Below are positions 1 through 5,222 of a stretch of 5,222 bases of DNA, piece after piece. Under the pieces are notes generated by a model. The model was not told where the DNA came from. It saw only the letters and a list, made by a program, of their open reading frames with translations, and did no database searches. Source of the stretch: Chloroflexota bacterium. Lineage in GTDB: Bacteria > Chloroflexota > Anaerolineae > Anaerolineales > Anaerolineaceae. The stretch is from NCBI GenBank assembly GCA_019136175.1, contig JAGVUS010000115.1:1-5222 (forward strand), in the 5' to 3' direction. The position numbers and the translations under genes are program-made. Every line of letters begins with the position of its first letter. Positions within the stretch are counted from its first letter, which is position 1.

Positions 1-162
1 TATACCAATAATCCCAATTACTACCTGCTTCAAATTGCCATGGTGAATGCATCGGCAATCAAGGACACCGACAAAATTATCTTCACCCCCGAAGGGGTCT
101 TCCCCCAGTTGGTGTTTGGGGATAATATTCTGTCAACGGTTGCAGTACCAAATCCAGAATAG
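1..162 (+). CDS. C-terminal fragment of a protein, possibly SPFH/band 7 (prohibitin-like)
   Basis: Frame 1 is open from the first base to a TAG at 160-162, giving the last 53 residues of a protein whose start lies outside the window. The readable part contains NPNYYLLQIAMVNAS, then a hydrophobic strand (DKIIFTPEGVFPQLVFGDN), then a short tail ending in NPE. A 'NPxYxxLQ' helix followed by a beta strand with 'KIIFTPEG' resembles the end of SPFH/band 7 membrane-scaffold proteins, where a 'NPxxLxLQxxE' helix precedes a '(K)xIxxP' strand. This is a family resemblance seen by eye on a short piece, so the function is tentative. That it is coding is better supported: the frame is open throughout, the residue composition is protein-like, and a strong terminator begins 16 nt after the stop. 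It converges on the MFS gene. Confidence 0.5.
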   Translation, partial: YTNNPNYYLLQIAMVNASAIKDTDKIIFTPEGVFPQLVFGDNILSTVAVPNPE

Positions 163-177
163 CCGAATTCACAAAAT

Positions 178-214
178 AATAAAAGAGACCAGGTTGAAAC
201 TGGTCTCTTTTATT
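178..214. terminator. Bidirectional intrinsic terminator between convergent genes
   Basis: The arms at 178-192 and 200-214 are perfectly complementary over 15 bp with a 7-nt loop (GTTGAAA). The core is GAGACCAG/CTGGTCTC. The outer part of the stem is AATAAAA/TTTTATT, so a U-rich tract follows the GC core in either direction (TTTTATTTT on the plus strand, TTTTATTATTTT on the minus strand). It sits 16 nt after the stop of the upstream plus-strand gene and overlaps the stop codon of the minus-strand MFS gene (TAA at 212-210). It is therefore placed to end both transcripts. Confidence 0.9.
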
Positions 215-1664
215 TTCCTTGCCAGCCGGTTTGTTTGTTGATATTTTTCTTCATCCTGAGATCAATATAAAGCGCCCAGGAACTAAAACATAAGGCAATA
301 AATATAATTAAAACCATCACTCGGATGGTGTCGTGCAAAGCTGAAACCTGAGCTTCCAATGCATTGAATTGATTTTGATAATATTGCATCCTCGCTCCCC
401 ACAACGCGCCCATCACAGAAATCCCCGTGGTCTGTCCCAGTGTTCGCGTGAGAGACAATAAGCCGGATGCAACCCCAAGGGATGTTCTCGGAACTGATCC
501 CATAATTGCACTGTTATTCGGTGATTGGAACAAGCCAATTCCAATCCCAAACGGAATAAACCTGAGAATGTAACCAAGCTGGGTCGTTTCGATGTCCAGT
601 GTACTGACGCTTAAGTATGCAATGACCAACACCACCAAACCAATAGTTGTCAAAATGCGGGAACCATATTTATCAGACAATGCCCCGGAAATGGGGGCAA
701 TACCACCCATTAATAGCGGAACAACAGCCATCAATAAGCCAATGGTTCCATGGTCCAATCCCAACACATCCTGCAGGTAAAATGGCGTTAAGAAAATAAG
801 CCCGGAGGATGCCACAAATGCCAGGAAACCAGTACCAACATTGATACTGAATAATCGATTTTTAAATAAAGATAAATTAATAAGAGGTGCATCCACCTTT
901 TTCTCGTGGTTATAAAAAATAACCAGACTCGCCAAGCCCGTCCCGAAAAATGTCCATGGTATCCAGGAACCAAAACCAATGTTCTGTCCGATTGTCATAG
1001 CCAGGGAAAACAACAGTAAACCCACAAAGAGCAGCAAGGAACCGGGAATATCAAATTTTTGTCGGTGCGTCGGCTTGATATGAGGAACAAATAATTGGAC
1101 AAATAAAATTCCAAGCAACCCAACCGGGATGTTAACAAAGAATATCCACCGCCAGGACAACGCATCAAGGATAAGTCCGCCCAACATGGGACCAGTAATG
1201 ACACCCATGGAGACCATTAACCCATTGATCCCCAATACCTTGCCGCGTTGGTTTTCAGGAAAAACCTCAGTTAAGATGGCATTTCCAAGCGCCATCATCA
1301 TGGCTGCACCAACAGCCTGAATGACCCGAAAGGCAATTAACCAACCAACCTCGGTGGAGATTCCACATAAAACCGATCCTGCGGTAAAAATCACCATCCC
1401 GGTTTGATAGATTTTTTTCTTGCCAAGAATATCTGCAAGTCTCCCAATCGTCAGCATGAGGGTGGTGACCGTCAATAAATACGCCAGGACCACCCATTGG
1501 ATGATGGAAAAAGTGGTTCCCAATTCATCCACCATTGTTGGTAGACTGACATTTACAATACTGCTATCAATGGTGGCAAGAAAAACCCCCATGGCAATTG
1601 ATGCCAAAACCAACCCTCGCTTCTGTCCGAGGTCATCGTTACCCGTTCTATCTCCTGTTGTCAT
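210..1664 (-). CDS. MFS drug:H+ antiporter, DHA2 (EmrB/QacA-like, 14 TM) family
   Basis: This 484-residue protein is probably an inner-membrane proton-driven exporter of drugs or other small amphiphiles; the substrate cannot be read from the sequence. About 14 hydrophobic segments are visible, roughly at residues 18-38, 54-73, 86-103, 106-130, 143-166, 172-195, 206-224, 234-251, 272-293, 306-328, 336-355, 364-386, 396-421 and 446-467. Family motifs are present: the DHA2 motif D1 in TM1 (ATIDSSIVNVSLP, residues 30-42, with the membrane Asp at 33), motif A in loop 2-3 (GRLADILGKKK, 74-84), motif B in TM4 (RVIQAVGAA, 113-121), motif C in TM5 (GVITGPMLGG, 154-163), and WRWIFFVNIP (171-180). The length fits the 14-helix group. 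The start ATG overlaps the stop of the upstream yihY-like gene (ATGA, 1664-1661) and has no clear ribosome site of its own, which suggests translational coupling. The next in-frame Met (residue 25) lies inside TM1, so this start is preferred. The stop lies inside the terminator stem. Confidence 0.93.
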   Translation of the reverse strand: MTTGDRTGNDDLGQKRGLVLASIAMGVFLATIDSSIVNVSLPTMVDELGTTFSIIQWVVLAYLLTVTTLMLTIGRLADILGKKKIYQTGMVIFTAGSVLCGISTEVGWLIAFRVIQAVGAAMMMALGNAILTEVFPENQRGKVLGINGLMVSMGVITGPMLGGLILDALSWRWIFFVNIPVGLLGILFVQLFVPHIKPTHRQKFDIPGSLLLFVGLLLFSLAMTIGQNIGFGSWIPWTFFGTGLASLVIFYNHEKKVDAPLINLSLFKNRLFSINVGTGFLAFVASSGLIFLTPFYLQDVLGLDHGTIGLLMAVVPLLMGGIAPISGALSDKYGSRILTTIGLVVLVIAYLSVSTLDIETTQLGYILRFIPFGIGIGLFQSPNNSAIMGSVPRTSLGVASGLLSLTRTLGQTTGISVMGALWGARMQYYQNQFNALEAQVSALHDTIRVMVLIIFIALCFSSWALYIDLRMKKNINKQTGWQGK

Positions 1665-2641
1665 TTTGACTCATTGTTTGCAACAGGTAATTTATTAAGC
1701 AGGATGTTTTCATCGTCATCTTCAGTTTCCCGCTGGATAATCGCAGATCGGATCAAGAACAGGATTTGTCGGGATCGATAAATGGATGCCGTCAGGTGGG
1801 CACCGAAAACCAAAATAAAACCGGCAATATATATCAACAACATCAAGAGCGCCACGGTACCAAGTGAACCATATACCAAGTCATATCGAATCAGCCCTTT
1901 TTGGAACAACCACCGGATTCCCATACCGGTCAATTGCAAGGCAAGAGTTGCAAAAACTGACCCGATCAAGGCTGATGCATGATCAACCCGCGCAATGGGC
2001 ACCCACCTGTAAAGGATATAAAAAAACATCCACATAGCAATCCATGAAATTACCAAGGGAGCAATGGAGATCAACCGCATCAAATCCCCCAATGCAACAC
2101 CATCAAGACCTGGAATAATTTTGGGGATGGTATTGACAATCGTATTAAAAACCCACGATATGACCAGCAGGACCGTCACAACCGCGATGACCTCAATGGC
2201 AAATATTCGCTGCTCAATCAAATTCCGGGTCCGATTTCCCGGTAATGCGCGATCAATATTTCTAACCAGAATGGCAAAAAAAGCGGTTGCAGACCAGAGC
2301 AAACCCACCAGACCAATTAAACCCACTGCTCCGCGCAGGTGGATGACTGTTCCGATTGTGTCTTCAATCAGTGATTCAATCATTGGCACAAAATCACGCA
2401 CAAACGTCATGATCTGTTGGTAAACCGATTCTTCTTGTAGAATAAAAGATGCTGCCGCAACAATAAATAACAGCATGGGAAAAAGCGAAAAAAAGGCGTA
2501 GTAAGCCATGCTGGCTGCTGCTTCGCTTGCGCGTTCCATTGTTGCGGTTTTAAACGCGTATTGCACAATTGCTAAAACGCCCATTGTGGCTTTATTAATT
2601 TTTTGATTGGCTCTCTGAATCCAATAGGGAATGATCTTCAT
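1661..2641 (-). CDS. YihY/virulence factor BrkB family membrane protein
   Basis: This 326-residue integral membrane protein belongs to the YihY/BrkB family (Pfam Virul_fac_BrkB). Some members were once mislabelled ribonuclease BN, and the real function of the family is poorly known. The family signature near the N-terminus is clear: AAASMAYYAFFSLFPMLLF at residues 41-59. Later hallmarks are LLWSATAFFAIL (114-125), the LYRWVP segment (210-215), and YGSLGTVALLMLLIYIAGFILVFGA at 257-281, here cited by position and key residues Y257, G258 and G280. About six membrane segments fall near 42-66, 104-126, 146-170, 189-212, 222-245 and 256-282. The tail from about 300 is charged and polar (ETEDDDEN) and probably cytoplasmic. 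The ATG at 2641 is the earliest possible start, because an in-frame TGA sits 12 nt upstream (2656-2654) with no start codon between. No good Shine-Dalgarno site precedes it. It is the first gene of a two-gene unit with the MFS transporter, overlapping it by 4 bp, and is divergent from gcvH. Confidence 0.93.
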   Translation of the reverse strand: MKIIPYWIQRANQKINKATMGVLAIVQYAFKTATMERASEAAASMAYYAFFSLFPMLLFIVAAASFILQEESVYQQIMTFVRDFVPMIESLIEDTIGTVIHLRGAVGLIGLVGLLWSATAFFAILVRNIDRALPGNRTRNLIEQRIFAIEVIAVVTVLLVISWVFNTIVNTIPKIIPGLDGVALGDLMRLISIAPLVISWIAMWMFFYILYRWVPIARVDHASALIGSVFATLALQLTGMGIRWLFQKGLIRYDLVYGSLGTVALLMLLIYIAGFILVFGAHLTASIYRSRQILFLIRSAIIQRETEDDDENILLNKLPVANNESK

Positions 2642-2676
2642 GGTGACAGTTTTTCATGATTCCGCAGATTGCTTGA

Positions 2677-2705
2677 ATTGTAATCTGAATGCAGCGGTCT
2701 AAAAA
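2677..2705 (-). promoter_or_regulatory. Possible promoter of the yihY-like/MFS unit
   Basis: On the minus strand a -10-like TACAAT (2682-2677, five of six consensus bases) lies 36 nt upstream of the yihY-like start. The hexamer 17 nt further upstream (2705-2700, TTTTTA) matches the -35 consensus poorly. A perfect TTGACA occurs on the same strand at 2729-2724, but no good -10 lies at the right distance from it. A promoter must lie somewhere in this gap because the gene is first in its unit, but the exact site is uncertain. Confidence 0.22.
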
Positions 2706-2708
2706 GGG

Positions 2709-2731
2709 AATTGATGTGACGATTGTCAATT
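2709..2731. promoter_or_regulatory. Inverted repeat, candidate operator in the divergent intergenic region
   Basis: AATTGA at 2709-2714 and TCAATT at 2726-2731 form perfect 6-bp inverted arms separated by 11 bp. Within it, TGTGA (2715-2719), six bases and TCAAT (2726-2730) match the TGTGA-N6-TCACA layout of CRP/FNR-superfamily sites in eight of ten positions. The repeat overlaps the first two bases of the proposed gcvH -35 element by its right arm, and contains a TTGACA on the opposite strand. The symmetry is seen directly; the binding of any regulator is inferred. Confidence 0.35.
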
Positions 2732-2757
2732 TACCATTGTTGGTTTTCGTGTATAAT
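2730..2757 (+). promoter_or_regulatory. Sigma-70-like promoter of the gcvH-gcvPA-gcvPB operon
   Basis: A perfect -10 hexamer TATAAT at 2752-2757 is preceded, with a 16-bp spacer, by a weak -35 TTTACC (2730-2735, four of six). Transcription would begin near 2764, leaving a leader of about 50 nt before the gcvH ATG. A strong -10 with a poor -35 next to an inverted repeat fits a regulated promoter, but that is inference. Confidence 0.6.
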
Positions 2758-2801
2758 TTTATCAAGGGTAATTTCCAACCGTTTTTCAATCAATCACATA
2801 C

Positions 2802-2807
2802 AAGGAG
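2802..2807 (+). promoter_or_regulatory. Ribosome binding site of gcvH
   Basis: AAGGAG lies 8 nt before the ATG at 2816. It decides the start. The same frame is open upstream to an ATG at 2723, but that ATG lies before the proposed -10 element and would add 31 residues that are not part of the GcvH fold. Confidence 0.85.
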
Positions 2808-2815
2808 TCGAATAC

Positions 2816-3208
2816 ATGAATATTCCTGCCGAACTCAAGTACGCAACCTCCGACGAATGGGTACGGGTCGAAGGTAATATTGCCATTGTTGGAGTATCTG
2901 ACTTTGCCCAAAGCCAGTTATCTGATATTGTATATTTTGAGTTTAAAGTGGACCCGGAAGAAACCATCAAAAAGAATACGGTTTTTGCAACGATGGAATC
3001 CGTCAAGGCAGCTGCGGATGTCAATGCCCCCGTTTCCGGAAAAGTTGTTGCAATCAACGAGGCACTGACCGATGACTTTGAAAAAATCAACACGGATCCA
3101 TACGGTGCAGCCTGGATGATCAAAATTGAGATGAGCAATCCATCTGAATTGGATGCCTTGCTCGATGCAGCTGCGTACGAAAAATCCTGTCACGAGCGGA
3201 GTCACTAA
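2816..3208 (+). CDS. gcvH: Glycine cleavage system H protein
   Basis: GcvH is the small lipoylated shuttle of the glycine cleavage system. Its lipoyl-lysine arm accepts the aminomethyl group from glycine at the P-protein, then visits the T- and L-proteins. This copy has 130 residues, normal for the family. The fold can be followed: YATSDEWVRVEG (9-20), IAIVGVSDFAQSQLSDIVYF (22-41), the lipoylation motif MESVKAAADVNAPVSG (60-75) with the modified lysine at K64, and the NTDPYGAAWMIKI strand (92-104). It differs from the common form between residues 36 and 54: LSD replaces LGD, and FEFKVDPEETIKKN replaces the usual VELPEVGDxVKKG, apparently one residue longer. All residues expected for lipoylation remain. 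It is the first gene of the operon, and its stop is separated by one base from the gcvPA start. The longer frame from 2723 is rejected because of the AAGGAG site. Confidence 0.96.
   Translation: MNIPAELKYATSDEWVRVEGNIAIVGVSDFAQSQLSDIVYFEFKVDPEETIKKNTVFATMESVKAAADVNAPVSGKVVAINEALTDDFEKINTDPYGAAWMIKIEMSNPSELDALLDAAAYEKSCHERSH
3198..3201 (+). promoter_or_regulatory. Ribosome binding site of gcvPA, inside the end of gcvH
   Basis: GGAG ends 8 nt before the ATG at 3210 and lies within the last codons of gcvH. It supports this start over the in-frame ATG at 3153, which would overlap gcvH by 56 bp and add 19 residues that do not look like the GcvPA N-terminus. Confidence 0.7.
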
Positions 3209-3209
3209 C

Positions 3210-4556
3210 ATGTTCATACCACATACCGAAGCAGAACGGGATGAAATGCTTCGGGCGATCGGCGTAAACAAATTGGAAGATTTGTTTTGCGACGTACCGG
3301 AGCGTTTCCGCTTCCCGGATTTGGATCTTCCACCTGCTCTTTCCGAGATGGAGGCGGTTGCCCAGCTTGATGAGCTTGCCGCCACCAACGATACAGCCCG
3401 CTCACTCATATCCTTCCTGGGCGCAGGCGCTTACCATCATTACATTCCATCAGCAGTGGATAGCATCATCCGACGGGGAGAATTTTTTACTGCCTATACT
3501 CCATACCAGCCGGAAGTTTCCCAGGGCACTCTCCAGGCAATTTTTGAGTTTCAAAGCCTGGTTACTGCCCTGACTGGCATGGATGTCAGCAATGCGTCCC
3601 ACTATGACGGTGCTTCTGCAACCGCCGAAGCTGGAATTATGGCATATCACCACTTCCGCGGGAAACGCCCCAGGATGGTGGTTTCACCTTCCGTCCATCC
3701 CCACTATCGGCAGACGTTACAGACGTACATGAGCGGATATCCAGACGTTGAAGTGCTGGGGTATGATCAGGATCCTTTTGGCACCCCGGATCAATTGATC
3801 CCCCTGGTGGATTACAAAACTTCGCTTGTTGTTGTCCAATACCCAGACTTTTTTGGCAGAATCTTTGATTACACCAACTTTGCTGCTAAAGTTCATGAAA
3901 TGGGAGCTCTTCTGGCAGTCGCCATTAATCCTATTGCACTTGCCTTGTTGAAAACTCCGGGTGAGTTTGGAGCGGATATTGTTGTAGGAGAAGGGCAGCC
4001 ACTTGGCATTCCACTTTCCTTTGGAGGTCCATACCTGGGCATCTTTGCGGTCAAAAATGCATTCCTCCGGAAAATTGCCGGGCGGCTTGTAGGTGAAACC
4101 GTGGATGGACAGGGGCGGAAGGGATACGTTCTTACCTTAACCGCTCGCGAGCAGCACATCCGCCGGGAAAAAGCAACCTCCAATATCTGCACCAACCAGG
4201 GCTTAATGGCGCTTGCTGCTACAGTATATATGTCCTTGTTGGGAAAATCAGGGCTTCAAAAAGTTGCCGAACTTTGCTACCAAAAAGCCCACTACGCAGC
4301 CAGCAGAATATCTGAAATTGAAGGGTACAAAGTCATTGCCCAGCATCCATTCTTCCACGAATTTGTGGTGGAATGCCCCCGACCGGTTGCCGAAATCAAC
4401 GAAATTCTCCTCGATTATGATATTCTTGGAGGTTATGACCTTGGCAAGGAATACCCCTCCCTGAACAGGCATATGCTGGTTGCAGTTACCGAGATGAATG
4501 CCAGGGAAGATATTGATGAATTATGCGATGCACTTCAGGAGGCAAGCCATGAGTGA
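3210..4556 (+). CDS. gcvPA: Glycine dehydrogenase (decarboxylating) subunit 1
   Basis: GcvPA is the N-terminal half of the glycine decarboxylase (P-protein). With GcvPB it makes the PLP enzyme that releases CO2 from glycine and passes the aminomethyl group to lipoyl-GcvH. With the start at 3210 it has 448 residues, the usual size. The first residues, MFIPHTEAERDEMLRAIG, match the typical family opening 'YIPxTxxdrxeML'. Further family landmarks are FLGAGAYHHYIP (69-80), AYTPYQPEVSQGTLQAIFEFQ (95-115, key YQPE and QG), the HYDGASATAEA segment (131-141), GEGQPLGIPLSFGGPYLG (260-277), and the LTAREQHIRREKATSNICTNQ stretch (310-330). In split P-proteins the catalytic lysine is in GcvPB, and this half is structural and regulatory; the GEGQPLG loop, which takes the place of the PLP-lysine segment, has no lysine, as expected. 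It is one base from gcvH and overlaps gcvPB by 8 bp, so the two subunits should be made in step. I see no truncation or frameshift. Confidence 0.97.
   Translation: MFIPHTEAERDEMLRAIGVNKLEDLFCDVPERFRFPDLDLPPALSEMEAVAQLDELAATNDTARSLISFLGAGAYHHYIPSAVDSIIRRGEFFTAYTPYQPEVSQGTLQAIFEFQSLVTALTGMDVSNASHYDGASATAEAGIMAYHHFRGKRPRMVVSPSVHPHYRQTLQTYMSGYPDVEVLGYDQDPFGTPDQLIPLVDYKTSLVVVQYPDFFGRIFDYTNFAAKVHEMGALLAVAINPIALALLKTPGEFGADIVVGEGQPLGIPLSFGGPYLGIFAVKNAFLRKIAGRLVGETVDGQGRKGYVLTLTAREQHIRREKATSNICTNQGLMALAATVYMSLLGKSGLQKVAELCYQKAHYAASRISEIEGYKVIAQHPFFHEFVVECPRPVAEINEILLDYDILGGYDLGKEYPSLNRHMLVAVTEMNAREDIDELCDALQEASHE
4537..4542 (+). promoter_or_regulatory. Ribosome binding site of gcvPB, inside the end of gcvPA
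   Basis: AGGAGG, a full Shine-Dalgarno core, lies 6 nt before the ATG at 4549 within the last codons of gcvPA. It fixes the gcvPB start and the 8-bp overlap of the two genes. Confidence 0.88.
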
Positions 4557-5222
4557 GCCTACCATCTTTGAGTTATCTTCTCCCGGACGTCAAGGGGTCC
4601 GATTCCCGGAAGCGGATGTACCTCACACGCAACTCCCCCATGGTTTATTGCGGAGCAATTTTCCATTTCCTGAACTTTCAGAAGTGGATGTGGTGCGCCA
4701 CTTTACACATCTATCGAGGTTGAATTACTGCATTGACCAGGGTCTGTACCCGCTCGGTTCCTGCACAATGAAATACAACCCGCGGGTCAATGAAGATGCC
4801 GCCCGTATGCCTGGATTTGCTTTCACCCATCCCCTTCAACCAGTGGAGACCGTCCAGGGTAATCTTGCGTTGATGTTTGCAATGCAGGAATACCTGAAGG
4901 AAATCAGTGGTTTTGCGGGTATCACTTTGCAGCCTGCTGCAGGTGCCCAGGGAGAGTTTGTGGGCGTTATGATCATCAAGGCATATCACCAATCCCGCGG
5001 CGATGTTAAGCGCAATAAAATATTGATCCCCGATTCAGCACACGGAACAAATCCCGCCAGCTCTGCCATGTTGGGCTTTGAAGTTGCCCACCTGCCATCA
5101 GATTCCAAAGGAAACGTGGATCTGGATGCTCTCCGCAGTATTTGCGATGACACAGTGGCTGGTTTGATGTTAACCAATCCCAATACGCTGGGGTTGTTTG
5201 ACGAAAACGTTGCAGAGGTTGT
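4549..5222 (+). CDS. gcvPB: Glycine dehydrogenase (decarboxylating) subunit 2, 3' end cut by window
   Basis: This is the catalytic PLP-carrying half of the split glycine decarboxylase, working with GcvPA and GcvH. I translated it by hand from the ATG at 4549. The frame stays open for 224 codons to the edge of the window, so about half of an expected protein of roughly 480-500 residues is present. Family landmarks are SPGRQGVRFP (11-20), LPHGLLRSNFPFPELSE (29-45), the YPLGSCTMKYNP motif (67-78), LQPAAGAQGEF (128-138), and the PLP-site segment IPDSAHGTNPASSAM (160-174), whose Asp, His and Asn residues surround the cofactor in this family. The catalytic lysine, in a 'NLHKTF'-like motif, should lie further downstream and is not in the window. 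The start is firm because of the AGGAGG site, and it overlaps the gcvPA stop by 8 bp. Confidence 0.96.
   Translation, partial: MSEPTIFELSSPGRQGVRFPEADVPHTQLPHGLLRSNFPFPELSEVDVVRHFTHLSRLNYCIDQGLYPLGSCTMKYNPRVNEDAARMPGFAFTHPLQPVETVQGNLALMFAMQEYLKEISGFAGITLQPAAGAQGEFVGVMIIKAYHQSRGDVKRNKILIPDSAHGTNPASSAMLGFEVAHLPSDSKGNVDLDALRSICDDTVAGLMLTNPNTLGLFDENVAEV

Noticed and set aside
87..97. CCCC-GAA-GGGG hairpin
   Set aside because: It has only 4 bp, lies inside the coding sequence of the first gene (Pro-Glu-Gly codons), and has no U tract.
2595..2657. 20-codon frame on the minus strand beginning at an ATG at 2657 and running out of frame into the yihY-like gene, as a possible leader peptide
   Set aside because: It has only a weak CGGA very close to its ATG, no regulatory codon pattern and no attenuator-like hairpins. 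A chance short frame is more likely.
2724..2729. Perfect TTGACA on the minus strand as the -35 of a yihY promoter
   Set aside because: The sequence 16-19 bp downstream (around 2700-2707) is CTTTTT/TTTTAG, a poor -10. The better TACAAT is 41 bp away, too far to pair with it.
2723..2815. Longer GcvH starting at the ATG at 2723 (31 extra residues)
   Set aside because: This ATG lies upstream of the TATAAT element and has no ribosome site. The ATG at 2816 has AAGGAG at good spacing and begins right at the conserved GcvH N-terminus.
3153..3209. Longer GcvPA starting at the ATG at 3153
   Set aside because: It would overlap gcvH by 56 bp. The added 19 residues do not look like the family, and a GGAG site sits at the right distance from the ATG at 3210.
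2918..3409. 163-codon open frame on the minus strand across gcvH and gcvPA
   Set aside because: It is antisense to two certain genes, has no recognisable domain, and is explained as a shadow of the coding frames.

Overview
The window looks like ordinary bacterial chromosome with tightly packed genes, clear Shine-Dalgarno sites and, by eye, a moderate G+C content a little under half. The glycine decarboxylase is split into two genes (gcvPA and gcvPB). That arrangement is typical of Firmicutes, Thermotogae, Chloroflexota and archaea; Proteobacteria such as E. coli have one fused gcvP. A Chloroflexota (Anaerolineae-like) source is my best guess, but it rests on protein flavour only and is weak.

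Layout. (1) Bases 1-162 hold the C-terminal end of a plus-strand gene, possibly an SPFH/band 7 protein. (2) A perfect 15-bp hairpin at 178-214 separates it from a convergent minus-strand pair and can terminate transcription from both sides. (3) The minus-strand pair, read from 2641 down to 210, is a YihY/BrkB-family membrane protein followed by a 14-helix DHA2-type MFS efflux transporter; the two overlap by 4 bp (ATGA). (4) A 174-bp divergent intergenic region (2642-2815) holds a good sigma-70-like promoter for the plus-strand operon and a 23-bp inverted repeat just upstream of it. (5) The plus-strand operon gcvH-gcvPA-gcvPB runs to the window edge, with gcvPB cut off at codon 224.

The gcv genes act together. 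GcvPA and GcvPB form the PLP-dependent P-protein, which decarboxylates glycine and loads the aminomethyl group onto the lipoyl arm of GcvH. The T-protein gene (gcvT) and the lipoamide dehydrogenase gene needed to finish the cycle are not in the window, and no glycine riboswitch is visible in the short leader. The yihY-MFS pair is transcribed away from gcv and shows no functional link to it. I found no mobile element, CRISPR array, rRNA or tRNA, and no convincing novel system. The points most worth checking are the divergent control region and the variant GcvH sequence.
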